Shown here in pieces: positions 36,840 through 46,606 of a DNA stretch of 64,000 nt (position 1 is its first letter; every line of letters starts with the position of its first letter). Both the position numbers and the translations under genes were made by a program. Origin of the DNA: Rhizobium tropici CIAT 899 (lineage in GTDB: Bacteria > Pseudomonadota > Alphaproteobacteria > Rhizobiales > Rhizobiaceae); assembly GCF_000330885.1 (NCBI RefSeq), contig NC_020062.1:628374-692373 (forward strand), in the 5' to 3' direction. A model generated the notes under the pieces. The model made no database searches and had not been told where the DNA came from. It worked only from the letters and a program-made list of their open reading frames with translations.

Positions 36840-37463
36840 ATGCTTGACGGTTTCGAAAGTCCGGCAGGACATTTGATATCTTTCGGTTTGTCCTATCTTT
36901 TGGTAGCCATCTCTCCTGGGCCAAATTTTATGATTGTCTCCGCCGCCGGATTGCGCTCGCAGCGTACAAATGCGATTGCCGCAGCTCTTGGCGTCGCGCT
37001 AGGCGCATGCTTTCTTTATCTCGCAGTGACACTTTGTGCCGGTGCCGTGCCTGTAAGCGAAACGACGAAACGGCTTGGCGCGATATTTTTCGGAGCTTGC
37101 CTCGTCTATCTTTCTGCCAAATCCCTGAGACGTACGCGCTTAGTTTCGCAATGGATGCACTCACCGATAGCGGAACGCACATCGGGTTATTTCAGGATGG
37201 CTTTTCTTACAGCGATCGCCAATCCGCTCTCGGCCATGTTTTTCGCGTCCTCTCATCTTGTCGCCCCTTCCTCTTTTCTAACGTTTATGTGTGCTGGTCT
37301 GATCTTCGCTATTGCAGCAAGCTGGTTTACCATCGTCGCCGTGATGGCATCCAACGGGAAACTCCGGTCACTTTCGAGGGCCTATCTTGATTGGTTCGAT
37401 CTATTTCTTGCAGCGGCATTCCTATTTCTCGGTATAACGACGCTGTTGTCTTCTCTTCGATAA
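36840..37463 (+). CDS. LysE/RhtB family exporter
   Basis: A 207-residue inner-membrane protein with about six hydrophobic segments. The family mark is SYLLVAISPGPNFMIVSAAGLRSQRTNAIAAALGVALG at residues 18-55, where the PGPN loop is diagnostic. Members export amino acids or their analogues driven by the proton gradient. The gene stands alone, its ribosome site is weak, and its GC content looks lower than that of its neighbours. Confidence 0.87.
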   Translation: MLDGFESPAGHLISFGLSYLLVAISPGPNFMIVSAAGLRSQRTNAIAAALGVALGACFLYLAVTLCAGAVPVSETTKRLGAIFFGACLVYLSAKSLRRTRLVSQWMHSPIAERTSGYFRMAFLTAIANPLSAMFFASSHLVAPSSFLTFMCAGLIFAIAASWFTIVAVMASNGKLRSLSRAYLDWFDLFLAAAFLFLGITTLLSSLR

Positions 37464-37763
37464 GCATCCGTATCCAAACCCTTTGACGGTAATCCGGGTT
37501 CTTTCTCACTTTGTGTGGAGATCGGCCAATTTGAGTGGCATCATCCGCGCTCGGAGAAGCTCCGGTTCTGCTCTGCCGTACATTGCGCGCTTAATCGTCT
37601 TCAGTCGGTTGATTTGACCGTCACCCTGACGACCTGCGTGACCATCTGGCTGATCCCGGTTACGCGAGATGCCGGTCGCGCGTCGTCGGCGCCCAAGGCG
37701 GATGCACAGGAAGCCATGACCCATCAGTGCAAGGCCAAACCACCGGGGGCAGGGTGTGATCTG
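37464..37763. other. intergenic region, no supported gene
   Basis: About 300 bases between the exporter and the convergent GntR gene. I see no gene or clear terminator in it. Confidence 0.4.
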
Positions 37764-38558
37764 TCAGAAGCCGTAGTCGCGCGCGAGCCAGGCTTCCAGC
37801 AGGTTTCGCGATGCCCTGATTGCGGCGTCCGTATCCTGTGCGAGGATGGCGTCGAGGATCGCCTTATGGAGGGGCAGGGCGCGCTTTTGTCCTTCGGCTA
37901 TGTCCTCATGGCCCGAAAGCGTGCGGTTGGCGTAGATCCCGACCGCGATCAGATCGATCAGCTGCGAGTAGATCATATTGTGCGTAGCGGCGAAGATCGC
38001 CGTATGGAAGCGCAGATCGGCATCGGCATTGCTGTTGACGTCGCCGATGGTGGACGCCATCTCTTCGTAAGCGGATCTGATGGCCGCAATGTCGCTTTCG
38101 GTGCGGCGGAGTGCTGCGCGCGCCGTCGCCTCCGGTTCGAGCGCCAATCGCAGATCCTTGATCGACCGCATAATTTCGACCGATGGGCCGGTCTCGTAGT
38201 ACCAGACCATGACGTCCGTATCGAGATGATGCCAATTGGAGCGTTCCTTGACGCGCGTGCCGACGCGGGTCTTGATCTCAACCAATCCCTTGCCGGCAAG
38301 GCATTTCATCGCCTCGCGGATGACGGTGCGGCTAATGCCGAATTGTTCGACGAGATCTGGCTCATTCGGCAGTGTCGTGCCGACCGGATAGTCTCCGCCG
38401 ACGATGCGGCGACCGAGTTCGTGGACGAAATAGCCGAAGACGCCGCGCCGCGGGATCGTACCGTATTTTCGCACAAAGGCATCGAAGGGCGACTGCGTTA
38501 CGATCAGTTTCGATTCCGGGGTAGCCCTGGAGGTCATTGCGTCCTGGCCATGTTTCAT
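37764..38558 (-). CDS. FadR-type GntR regulator
   Basis: The 264-residue protein has a GntR winged helix (LPNEPDLVEQFGISRTVIREAMKCLAGKGLVEIKTRVGTRV, about residues 63-103) and an FCD domain with the metal-binding-type helices (DLRFHTAIFAATHN). Members typically respond to sugar acids such as gluconate, galactonate or idonate. TTGGTACGAACAA at 38592-38604, 33 bases upstream, is a weak candidate operator. A start at the second ATG (six codons on) is possible. No obvious target operon adjoins it. Confidence 0.87.
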   Translation of the reverse strand: MKHGQDAMTSRATPESKLIVTQSPFDAFVRKYGTIPRRGVFGYFVHELGRRIVGGDYPVGTTLPNEPDLVEQFGISRTVIREAMKCLAGKGLVEIKTRVGTRVKERSNWHHLDTDVMVWYYETGPSVEIMRSIKDLRLALEPEATARAALRRTESDIAAIRSAYEEMASTIGDVNSNADADLRFHTAIFAATHNMIYSQLIDLIAVGIYANRTLSGHEDIAEGQKRALPLHKAILDAILAQDTDAAIRASRNLLEAWLARDYGF

Positions 38559-38976
38559 TATGCGGGGCTCTCGTTCCTTATTGATGCGCCGTTGGTACGA
38601 ACAATCGTCAGCCTATGTCGATGCGGAGGTTCCTTGCCAGCATCTCGGCCGGCCTGGGGCTGCTCCATAGCGTTGTGGTATCGATCCCATTGTACTTCCC
38701 GCGGCATTTTCCGATGAAAACCCTAGCATGTCTTCCATATACATGCCTACTGGCAACGAATTGATCGATCTGTTCACCGATTCAAACAGGTTTCCGCACC
38801 CAGCCTCGGGGCAATCTGGGTCGGCAATGGTATCGGCACGGAGATCAAATTGCGTACCATCCGCTAAGCGAAACGTGATCGCTCAATCGATTGATGGGAC
38901 GATTTCGGCTATCGTAAACGTTCCCGAACCGGTTAAATGCAGGCGGGATGCGAGGCGGATTCGGAGTTGCTGATCC
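38559..38976. other. intergenic region between divergent GntR and MFS genes
   Basis: About 420 bases. It contains the candidate GntR site at 38592-38604 and an inverted pair CATGT / ACATG near 38727-38745. No gene is supported. Promoters of both flanking genes should lie here. Confidence 0.4.
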
Positions 38977-40440
38977 ATGAATGATATGTCCACACCTGGG
39001 CACAGGGAGGAGGTGCGGGAGGCGGGCTCGCGTTCGCTGTTGATAGCACTGCTCGTGGCCGGCGCCTTCTTCATGGAGAATCTCGACGGTACGGTCATCG
39101 CGACCGCATTGCCGCAAATGGCCATTTCCTTCGGAGCCCGCCCCGTCGATCTCAATATCGGCATGAGCGCCTATCTGCTGACGCTTGGCGTCTTCATTCC
39201 GATCAGCGGCTGGATCAGTGATCGCTTCGGCGCGCGTCTGGTGTTCACGACCGCCGTCGTCATTTTCACGCTCGCCTCCGTCCTCTGCGGTTTTGCCAAT
39301 GGCGTCGGCTCCTTTGTTGCCATGCGCATCCTGCAGGGCATTGGCGGCGCGATGATGGTGCCGGTGGGCCGGCTTGTGGTCTTGAACAATACGCCGAAGG
39401 ACAAGCTGATCTCGGCCATTGCGACCATCACCTGGCCGGCGCTGGTGGCGCCGATCCTCGGGCCACCGCTCGGTGGCTTCATCACCGACCATGCAAGCTG
39501 GCGTTGGATCTTCTTCCTCAATCTGCCGCTCGGCATATTGGCTTTCATCTTTGCGCTCATGCTCATTCCGGAAACGAAAAGCACAGCACGCCCGCCATTC
39601 GATTGGATCGGCTTCGTCGTCAGCGGCATTGGGCTTGCGAGCCTGATGTATGGGCTGGAACTGATCGGACGCCCTGATCCAGTCTGGCTGGAGGCCTGGA
39701 CCTATGTGATCGTCGGCTTCGTCCTGCTGGCCATCGCCGTTTTTCATTTTCTCCGGACGCAGCATCCGCTCATCGATCTCTCAGGACTGAAGCTGCCGAC
39801 GTTCGCCATCACCATCTCAGGCGGATCGCTGTTCCGCACCGCGATCGGCGCGGTGCCCTTCCTGCTGCCGCTGATGTTTCAAGTCGGCTTCGGGCTCAGC
39901 GCCTTCCATGCCGGCATGCTGACGCTTGCCGTTTTTGCCGGCAATCTGGCGATGAAGCCTGCAACGACGCCCATTCTGCGCCGCTTCGGTTTCAAGCCGG
40001 TACTCATCGTCAACGGCCTGTTGAATGCCATCTTCATCGCCGCCTGTGCGCTGTTTTCGCCCGATACGCCGCTCTGGTTCATCGTGCCGGTGCTCTTCAT
40101 CGGTGGCATGTGCCGGTCGATGCACTTTACGGCACTCAACACGATCGCTTTTGCCGATATCCCACCGGGGCAGATGACGGGTGCCAACACGCTGTTCAGC
40201 ACCGTCTTTCAGCTGACGATGGGCATGGGCATCGCTGTTGGCGCTATCGGCATTCGTATCGGCCAGGCAATCAGTACGCCATTGGGCGTCGACGGTGTCG
40301 TCGCCATCGAGTTCCGTCTGGCCTTCGTGCTGCTCGGCATCATCGCGCTTTTGGCCGTGCTGGATTGTTTGCCCCTTGACCGTAAGGCAGGCGAAAACGT
40401 CTCGCGCAAGCCAAAGCAGAACGCAAGGAAGGCGGCGTAA
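38977..40440 (+). CDS. DHA2-type MFS drug exporter
   Basis: A 487-residue inner-membrane transporter with about 14 predicted helices. The first helix carries the DHA2 mark FFMENLDGTVIATALPQM. The intracellular loop reads WISDRFGARLVF, and motif C is LGPPLGGFITDHASWRWIFFLNLPLG. Such proton antiporters export toxic compounds; no partner membrane-fusion gene is next to it, so it probably works alone across the inner membrane. GGAGTT before ATG 38977 supports the start. Confidence 0.9.
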   Translation: MNDMSTPGHREEVREAGSRSLLIALLVAGAFFMENLDGTVIATALPQMAISFGARPVDLNIGMSAYLLTLGVFIPISGWISDRFGARLVFTTAVVIFTLASVLCGFANGVGSFVAMRILQGIGGAMMVPVGRLVVLNNTPKDKLISAIATITWPALVAPILGPPLGGFITDHASWRWIFFLNLPLGILAFIFALMLIPETKSTARPPFDWIGFVVSGIGLASLMYGLELIGRPDPVWLEAWTYVIVGFVLLAIAVFHFLRTQHPLIDLSGLKLPTFAITISGGSLFRTAIGAVPFLLPLMFQVGFGLSAFHAGMLTLAVFAGNLAMKPATTPILRRFGFKPVLIVNGLLNAIFIAACALFSPDTPLWFIVPVLFIGGMCRSMHFTALNTIAFADIPPGQMTGANTLFSTVFQLTMGMGIAVGAIGIRIGQAISTPLGVDGVVAIEFRLAFVLLGIIALLAVLDCLPLDRKAGENVSRKPKQNARKAA

Positions 40441-40461
40441 CGATGTCAACATTCGAAGTGG

Positions 40462-40602
40462 TTAGTATGGGAATTGGATGAGATTATAATGCAGCAATAT
40501 CGCTGGAATCGCCATCAGGATGATCAGAAGCATTGCGACGCTTGCCACGCGCATCATCTTCCTCCGGCGGGTGCGCTGACCGGTCCAATCATATACTGCC
40601 AT
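40462..40602 (-). CDS. small single-helix membrane protein, 46 aa
   Basis: The frame starts at ATG 40602 with a strong GGAGG ribosome site. Residues 1-20 are polar and basic (DWTGQRTRRRKMMR), and residues 20-38 are hydrophobic (VASVAMLLIILMAIPAILL), so it should insert as one helix with the basic end in the cytoplasm. The open frame extends further upstream, but without a matching ribosome site. I do not recognise a family; it converges on the MFS gene with a 21-base gap. Confidence 0.55.
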   Translation of the reverse strand: MAVYDWTGQRTRRRKMMRVASVAMLLIILMAIPAILLHYNLIQFPY

Positions 40603-40861
40603 AATGAGCCCCTCCTTCTCATTAGTGATTAGAAAGACAAGAAATGGAACGCCAGTCAATATCGGCAATAGCGAGCTAAATAATAAGTATTCTCTAATAT
40701 TTTGAAGGTGGGGCATACTTTGATGGCCGAAGAGAGCCGTCGAACTTCATCTGCAAGAGCCTAGAGAGCGTTCTATGATGCTGGCTCAGACGAGATAACG
40801 AACAAGGATTTCGTGCCCCGTGTCAGCGGGACATTGGTTGCTTTGGAAGAGGAAAAGGCAA

Positions 40862-41908
40862 ATGAGCAAGATGCGCGCCCTGGTTTTGGAACGTCAGCAT
40901 GAGCTGGCGATCCGCGATATCGATCTGCCGCAGCAGGTCGGGCCTGGCCAGGTGAAAATCAAGATCCATACTGTCGGCGTCTGCGGATCGGATGTGCACT
41001 ATTACACCCACGGAAAAATCGGCCCCTTCATCGTCAACGAGCCGATGGTGCTTGGACACGAAGCGGCGGGAACGGTGGTGGAAGTGGGCGCAGGCGTGAC
41101 GCATCTGAAGATCGGCGACCGTGTCTGCATGGAGCCCGGCATTCCCGATGCCAATTCCAAAGCCAGCCGTCTCGGCATGTACAATGTCGATCCCGCCGTC
41201 ACCTTCTGGGCGACGCCGCCGATCCATGGCGTGCTGACCCCCTTCGTCGTGCACCCGGCCAACTACACCTTCAAGCTGCCCGATAATGTCAGCTTTGCGG
41301 AAGGGGCGATGGTCGAGCCCTTCGCCGTCGGCATGCAGGCAGCCACCAAGGCGCGCATCACGCCTGGCGACACCGCCGTCGTACTCGGCGCCGGCCCGAT
41401 CGGTATTATGGTTGCGGTTGCAGCCCTTGCCGGCGGCTGCGCGCGGGCGATCGTTGCCGATCTCGCCCAGCCGAAACTCGATATCGCCGCGCAGTATCAG
41501 GGCGTCATTCCGGTCAATATTCGCGAGAAGAATCTCGTCGACGAGGTCGACCGCTTGACCGATGGCTGGGGTGCGGATGTCGTCTTCGAATGCTCGGGCT
41601 CGCCTAAGGCTTGGGAAACGGTGATGGCACTGCCGCGCCCCGGCGGTGTCATCGTTGCCGTCGGCCTGCCGGTCAATCCGGTCGGCTTCGACGTCTCGAC
41701 GGCATCGACCAAGGAAATCCGCATCGAAACGGTCTTCCGCTATGCGCATCAGTATGAGCGTTCGATCGCGTTGATCGCCTCCGGTCGCGTCGATCTGAAG
41801 CCCTTGATCTCCGAGACATTTGACTTCGAGGACTCGATCAAGGCTTTCGATCGCGCTGTTGAGGCACGTCCGACCGACGTCAAATTGCAGATCGTTCTCA
41901 AGCAGTAG
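40862..41908 (+). CDS. xylitol dehydrogenase-type polyol dehydrogenase (MDR family)
   Basis: The 348-residue zinc-dependent enzyme oxidises xylitol or related polyols with NAD. The catalytic zinc site includes Cys in [14 protein letters not shown] and His-Glu in LGHEAAG. The cofactor loop is [10 protein letters not shown] near residue 177. As in rhizobial xylitol dehydrogenases, the segment [24 protein letters not shown] replaces the four-cysteine structural zinc loop. Start ATG 40862 follows a GGAAGAGGAAAAGG purine run. A strong terminator follows the gene. Confidence 0.88.
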   Translation: MSKMRALVLERQHELAIRDIDLPQQVGPGQVKIKIHTVGVCGSDVHYYTHGKIGPFIVNEPMVLGHEAAGTVVEVGAGVTHLKIGDRVCMEPGIPDANSKASRLGMYNVDPAVTFWATPPIHGVLTPFVVHPANYTFKLPDNVSFAEGAMVEPFAVGMQAATKARITPGDTAVVLGAGPIGIMVAVAALAGGCARAIVADLAQPKLDIAAQYQGVIPVNIREKNLVDEVDRLTDGWGADVVFECSGSPKAWETVMALPRPGGVIVAVGLPVNPVGFDVSTASTKEIRIETVFRYAHQYERSIALIASGRVDLKPLISETFDFEDSIKAFDRAVEARPTDVKLQIVLKQ

Positions 41909-41920
41909 GCTTTTGCTGCC

Positions 41921-41975
41921 CATCGCCTTGCCGCAAGCCCACGACAGGCTTCGTGCATCGGCAAGGCGATGTTTT
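41921..41975 (+). terminator. rho-independent terminator after polyol dehydrogenase gene
   Basis: Perfect 13-bp stem CATCGCCTTGCCG / CGGCAAGGCGATG with a 25-base loop that itself holds a small AGCC/GGCT stem, followed by TTTT. It begins 13 bases after the dehydrogenase stop. Confidence 0.75.
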
Positions 41976-42079
41976 CCCTTAGGTTTCATATCTCCCGTAG
42001 ACGGCCCGGCAAAAGCGATGCTAGGTAGCCTTTCAAAGAGGGAAACAGGCTTTAACGCCGTGAAACGGGAAGGACAGCC

Positions 42080-43822
42080 GTGCCGCACGACGTTGCATTG
42101 ATCGCATTGATTGCCGCGGGCTTCGTATTCGCGGCCATTTTCGGCTATCTGGCCGACAGGCTGCATCTGCCGCCGCTGGTCGGTTATCTGGTGGCCGGCG
42201 TCATCATTGGCTCGTCCACCCCTGGTTTCGTCGCCGATGTTTCCCTCGCATCGCAATTGGCCGAGATTGGCGTCATCCTGCTGATGTTCGGCGTCGGCCT
42301 GCATTTCTCGGCCGCTGATTTGCTGGCGGTACGCGGTGTCGCCATTCCCGGAGCCATCGGCCAGATTGCGATCGCGACGCTGCTCGGTGTGGGTTTGACG
42401 TCGCTATGGGGCTGGAGCGTCGGCGCCGGCGTGGTCTTCGGCCTCAGCCTTGCCGTCGCCAGTACGGTCGTGCTGCTGAAGGCGCTGGAAGAGCGCAATC
42501 TCGTGAGTTCGACCAATGGCCGTGTCGCCGTCGGCTGGTTGATCGTCGAAGATCTGGCCATGGTGCTTGCTCTCGTGCTCTTGCCGGCCTTTGCCGGTGT
42601 TCTGGGCGGTCATGCGGACGCCGGCGGCCATGCCGCTTCCGGTTCGATCTGGCTGACGATCGGCATGACGCTGCTCAAGGTCGCAGCCTTCGCGGCTGTC
42701 GCGATCTTCATCGGCCCGCGTGTGGTGCCATGGCTCCTGACCTCGGTTGCGCGCACCGGTTCGCGCGAACTTTTCACGCTGTCGGTGCTGGCAATTGCGC
42801 TCGGCATTGCCTTCGGTGCGGCAGAAATCTTCGGTGTGTCCTTTGCGCTCGGCGCCTTCTTTGCCGGCCTCGTGATGAGTGAATCGCATCTCAGCCACAG
42901 GGCGGCGGCCGACTCCCTGCCATTGCAGAATGCCTTTTCGGTGCTGTTCTTCGTGTCCGTTGGCATGCTCTTCGATCCGTCGGTTTTGATCCGCGAACCG
43001 CTGATGATTATCGGCGTGCTTGCTCTGATCATGCTCGGCAAGGCGTTGATCGCTTTCTGTGTCGTGCTGCTGCTGCGCTATCCCGCCAGCATCGGCTTTG
43101 CAGTTGCCGCCGGACTTGCGCAGATCGGTGAGTTCTCCTTCATTCTGGCCGGGCTCGGCGTCTCACTCGGGCTGCTGACGCGGGAAGGACAGGATCTCAT
43201 CCTTGCCGGTGCGATCCTGTCGATCACGCTCAATCCGCTGGCTTTCTACGCCACCGAAAAGCTGGAAAACTGGGTCTTTGCGCGCTGGCCCTTCCTGGCG
43301 AACAAATATGGCATGGCCAAGCAGGAGGCTCTTCGCCGCCAGTTGACCATCATCAACAAGCAGCGTGAGGAGCGGGATCGCCAGCATCATCTCGAGATCG
43401 AACAGCTCATCGAAACCTTCCCGATGTTTGCCGAACTTGATGATAACGAGCATGAGGAGCTTCTGCTGCTCTTCCGCCCGAGATCGGCGTCGCCCGGCGA
43501 CCGGGTGATCAGAACCGGCGATCGCGGCGACAGCATGTTCTTCATCGCTTCGGGCGCTGTTGAGGTACAGCTGGAGGATGACGAGATCCGGCTCGGCGCC
43601 GGGGCTTTTTTCGGCGAAATGGCACTGCTGACGGGCGCGCGCCGCACGGCCGATGTCGTCGCTGTCGATTTCTGTCAGCTCTTCGTGCTGGACCGCCGCG
43701 ACTTCAATCTGTTCATGTCGCGTCATCCGCAACTGCGTGCCGCCGTCAGCCGCATGGCGCGGGAGAGGCAGGAAAGCAACGTGTCGCGCCAGCGGCGCGA
43801 CCTTTCCCAAGACGCAAGCTGA
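42080..43822 (+). CDS. CPA2 cation/proton antiporter with C-terminal cyclic-nucleotide-binding domain
   Basis: The 580-residue protein starts at GTG 42080 (GGGAAGGA upstream). Residues 1-390 form a KefB/YbaL-type antiporter with about 12 helices, including HLPPLVGYLVAGVIIGSSTPGF and the ion-site region VGWLIVEDLAMVLALVLLPAF. Instead of the usual TrkA-N nucleotide domain, residues 445-560 form a cyclic-nucleotide-binding-like fold (ASPGDRVIRTGDRGDSMFFIASGAVEV, then FFGEMALLTGARRTADVVA). The FGEMALL...RTA box keeps the glutamate and arginine that bind the cyclic phosphate. Ligand and ion are unknown. Confidence 0.88.
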   Translation: MPHDVALIALIAAGFVFAAIFGYLADRLHLPPLVGYLVAGVIIGSSTPGFVADVSLASQLAEIGVILLMFGVGLHFSAADLLAVRGVAIPGAIGQIAIATLLGVGLTSLWGWSVGAGVVFGLSLAVASTVVLLKALEERNLVSSTNGRVAVGWLIVEDLAMVLALVLLPAFAGVLGGHADAGGHAASGSIWLTIGMTLLKVAAFAAVAIFIGPRVVPWLLTSVARTGSRELFTLSVLAIALGIAFGAAEIFGVSFALGAFFAGLVMSESHLSHRAAADSLPLQNAFSVLFFVSVGMLFDPSVLIREPLMIIGVLALIMLGKALIAFCVVLLLRYPASIGFAVAAGLAQIGEFSFILAGLGVSLGLLTREGQDLILAGAILSITLNPLAFYATEKLENWVFARWPFLANKYGMAKQEALRRQLTIINKQREERDRQHHLEIEQLIETFPMFAELDDNEHEELLLLFRPRSASPGDRVIRTGDRGDSMFFIASGAVEVQLEDDEIRLGAGAFFGEMALLTGARRTADVVAVDFCQLFVLDRRDFNLFMSRHPQLRAAVSRMARERQESNVSRQRRDLSQDAS

Positions 43823-43826
43823 TATT

Positions 43827-44738
43827 CTATCGGCGTTTTAGCCAGGATTTCGAGACACGGCAGGCCATTGTGTAGGCGGGGTCGAAGACGTTGCCGACAT
43901 CGTAGCGCACGACCTGACCGAGCAAGTGGCTGGCCGCCGTCTTGTCGAGACCGTAATCTGAGCCGAGCCAGCGCAGCATTTCGCTGGTGGCGTGTTGCAG
44001 GGCCTGATCGAGAGGCCGGGCATTGCCGATGGTGAAAATATCCTCTGCCGTCTCGCCGCGCGGCCAGATGATCGTCTTTTTCTTCTCGACGCTGAGGCGC
44101 ACCGTCACTTCGAAAGTAGTCTCGATCCCGGTGCCGACGATCTCGCCGTCTCCCTGCACCGCATGGCAATCACCGAGGAAGAAGAGAGCGCCAGGGGTCG
44201 ATACCGGAAACCAGATGGTCGTCCCTGGCCCGAGCAGACGATAATCCATGTTGCCGCCGAATTCGCCGCTTGTCGCGGTCGATATGGCCTGACCGAGAGA
44301 CGGTGCGACCCCGAAACAGCCGATCATCGGAGCAAGCGGCAGTGTAAGAGTTTCGAGACCCGCCACCGGTTCGGCCAATCGCGCCGTGAGATTCTGGCGG
44401 TCGATCTGCCAGATCACCTTCTCGCGTGCCGGTAGCGCCCGGACATCCTGTGGATCGACGACATTGGCGGCGACCACGCTGCCGGTGAAGCCCGTATCGC
44501 GCGTCGGCACCATTGCGACGATCTCAACCTTGAGAGAATCTCCCGGCTCCGCGCGCTCGACAAAGATCGGCCCATTCATCGGATTGGGGCCGGATATCTG
44601 GCGGACATCATGCTTGTCGTAGCCGGCGGCATCAAGTGTTTCGGTGACAACAGTATCGCCATCGGCGATATGCAGGGCCGGTGGCAGCGAGCCGATGACA
44701 TTGTGATAATGGGTGGGGGCGAAACGGTGTACTGCCAT
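43827..44738 (-). CDS. acetamidase/formamidase family protein
   Basis: A 303-residue cytoplasmic amidase of the FmdA/AmdA family, which hydrolyses short amides to acid and ammonia. Family marks are the GPNPMNGPIFVERAEPGDSLKVEI segment, the IGCFGVAP loop and GDCHAVQGDGEIVGTGIE. The gene converges on the antiporter gene with a gap of only four bases. No amide transporter (fmdDEF type) is next to it. Confidence 0.88.
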   Translation of the reverse strand: MAVHRFAPTHYHNVIGSLPPALHIADGDTVVTETLDAAGYDKHDVRQISGPNPMNGPIFVERAEPGDSLKVEIVAMVPTRDTGFTGSVVAANVVDPQDVRALPAREKVIWQIDRQNLTARLAEPVAGLETLTLPLAPMIGCFGVAPSLGQAISTATSGEFGGNMDYRLLGPGTTIWFPVSTPGALFFLGDCHAVQGDGEIVGTGIETTFEVTVRLSVEKKKTIIWPRGETAEDIFTIGNARPLDQALQHATSEMLRWLGSDYGLDKTAASHLLGQVVRYDVGNVFDPAYTMACRVSKSWLKRR

Positions 44739-44880
44739 CTTGCTTAAGCCTTGTGTGGGATCCGGTTGCGGCAGCCTATGACGACTCCGAATGTCTGGGA
44801 AAGAGCGCAGCGATCATATTTATGCATAAAGGCCATTTCGCTTGAGGTGCGGGCAAATGTTTGCCTGTCGCAGACTGGCT

Positions 44881-45831
44881 TCAAGCAAAATGATCGCGAA
44901 ATGCTTGCGGTGTGGTCCCGAATTTTCGCATGAAATTGCGCCGCATGGTTTCTTCCGAACTGAAGCCGCAGCGCATGCGCGCCTGATGCACGCTCAGGCC
45001 TTCCTCCAGAAGGCGGCGGGCCGCTTCGATGCGGATGTCTTCCACGGCGCGGGCAGGTGTTCGCCCGGTCGCCTTCAAATAATGGCGCGAGAAGCTGCGT
45101 GCGCTCATATTCGCCTGCTCGGCGAGCGTCGGCAAGGAAAGATCGGCGCGCAGATTGTCCATGATCCAGCCATGCAGACGGTCGAAGCGTTCGCCGCCCT
45201 CCTGAAGTCTCAGTGCCGCGCTGAACTGCGCCTGACCGCCGGGACGCTTGAGGAAAACGACGAGTTCGCGAGCCACGGAAAGTGCCGACGAGCGACCAAG
45301 ATCGGCCTCGACCAAAGCGAGGGAAAGATCGATGCCGGCAGTCACGCCGGCGGAACTCCAGATCTGCCCATCCTGGACGAAGATCGGATCGGGCTCAAGC
45401 TTCACCTGCGGAAAGCGCTTGGCAAATTCTTCGCAACGGTTCCAATGGGTCGCTGCCCGTCGCCCATCCAGAAGACCGGCTTCCGCAAGCAGAAAGGCGC
45501 CGCTGCAGACCGAGGCTATCCGTCGGGCGTTCGCGGCTCGCCGGCGCACCCATTCGATCAGCTCGAGGTTCTCGCAGGCTTTATTGACGCCCCAGCCGCC
45601 GGCGATGATCAAGGTGTCGAGCGGAGTATCGGTATCGGTGAGCGGCGTAGTTATGAGCGAGAGACCTGAACTCGTTTGGGTCTGCGTGTTTTCCGCAACC
45701 ACGATAGCCTTGTAGGGTTTCGGCTGGTCCGGCTCATGCGCCGCCTCGTTGGCGCTGGTGAAAACCTGCAGCGGACCCGTAATGTCAAGCAGTTGGGCGT
45801 TGTCGAAGGCAAGAATTTCGATGCGGCGCAT
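44881..45831 (-). CDS. GlxA-type AraC regulator with DJ-1/PfpI domain
   Basis: The 316-residue protein has an N-terminal DJ-1/PfpI-like sensor domain (residues 1-170, with the cysteine elbow SVCSGAFLLAEAGLLDGRRATHW) and a C-terminal AraC pair of helix-turn-helices (residues 215-316: LAEQANMSARSFSRHYLKATGRTPARAVEDIRIEAARRLLE). Family members activate nearby catabolic genes. The frame opens further upstream, but ATG 45831 aligns with the usual start MRRIEILAFDNAQLLDI. It is divergent from a free-standing DJ-1 gene 85 bases away, which may be its target. Confidence 0.88.
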   Translation of the reverse strand: MRRIEILAFDNAQLLDITGPLQVFTSANEAAHEPDQPKPYKAIVVAENTQTQTSSGLSLITTPLTDTDTPLDTLIIAGGWGVNKACENLELIEWVRRRAANARRIASVCSGAFLLAEAGLLDGRRAATHWNRCEEFAKRFPQVKLEPDPIFVQDGQIWSSAGVTAGIDLSLALVEADLGRSSALSVARELVVFLKRPGGQAQFSAALRLQEGGERFDRLHGWIMDNLRADLSLPTLAEQANMSARSFSRHYLKATGRTPARAVEDIRIEAARRLLEEGLSVHQARMRCGFSSEETMRRNFMRKFGTTPQAFRDHFA

Positions 45832-45916
45832 GATTGGCAAGAAATGACGGTGGTTTGGCAAATGTGCCAGAGCATTGTCGCATAGGCTTGGAAAAGTCAA
45901 TCATCGGAGACATGTT

Positions 45917-46606
45917 ATGACAATCCGCTTCGGCCTGCTTGCCTTTCCAGGCGTCCAGCAACTCGATCTGACCGCACCCTACGAGGTATTCGCCTCGATG
46001 GATGATGCGGAGGTGCATCTCGTGTGGAAGGACACGTCGCCTATCGTATCGGCAACGAAGCTGGCGTTGCAGCCAACAACGACGTTTGCCGAATGCCCGC
46101 CGCTTGACGTCATCTGCGTGCCCGGCGGCGTTGGCGTCAATACATTGCTGGAGGATGCGGACGTTCTGAGCTTCGTCCGGAAACAGGCGGCCCAAGCCCG
46201 CTTCGTAACATCGGTGTGCACCGGTTCTCTCGTCCTTGGAGCGGCCGGCCTGCTCAAGGGCAAGAAGGCCACGACCCATTGGAATGCGCTTGATTTCCTC
46301 GAGAATTTCGGAGCCGTTGCCACGCCGGGGCGCGTCGTGCGGGATGGCAATCTCTTCACCGCGGGCGGCGTTACCGCCGGTATCGATTTCGGACTGACGA
46401 TCGTTGCCGCCTTGCGCGGTCGAGAGGAAGCCGAAGCGATCCAGTTGTCGCTGGAATATGCGCCGGAGCCGCCATTTCATTCCGGATTGCCCGAGAAGGC
46501 CAGCGTTGAGGTGTTAGGCAGAACCAGGCAACGCCTTGCGGGCTCGAGAATGGCACGGCAGGCGATCATCGCTCGCCTCGCGGCGGCCAGACATGGGGCC
46601 GAATGA
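45917..46606 (+). CDS. DJ-1/PfpI family protein (isonitrile hydratase-like)
   Basis: A 229-residue protein with the DJ-1 fold; the nucleophile elbow is FVTSVCTGSLVLGAAGLL (Cys about 110) and the acidic residue is in QLDLTAPYEVF. The pattern GGVTAGIDFGLTIVA with ATTHW resembles bacterial isonitrile hydratase, which converts isonitriles to N-substituted formamides. An acetamidase/formamidase gene lies close by, but on the other side of the regulator. GGAG before ATG 45917 fixes the start. Confidence 0.82.
   Translation: MTIRFGLLAFPGVQQLDLTAPYEVFASMDDAEVHLVWKDTSPIVSATKLALQPTTTFAECPPLDVICVPGGVGVNTLLEDADVLSFVRKQAAQARFVTSVCTGSLVLGAAGLLKGKKATTHWNALDFLENFGAVATPGRVVRDGNLFTAGGVTAGIDFGLTIVAALRGREEAEAIQLSLEYAPEPPFHSGLPEKASVEVLGRTRQRLAGSRMARQAIIARLAAARHGAE

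Noticed and set aside
40823..42304. Long minus-strand open frame (493 codons) over the polyol dehydrogenase gene
   Set aside because: It is antisense to a clear dehydrogenase with all family motifs and has no recognisable domain; GC-rich codon use opens such shadows.
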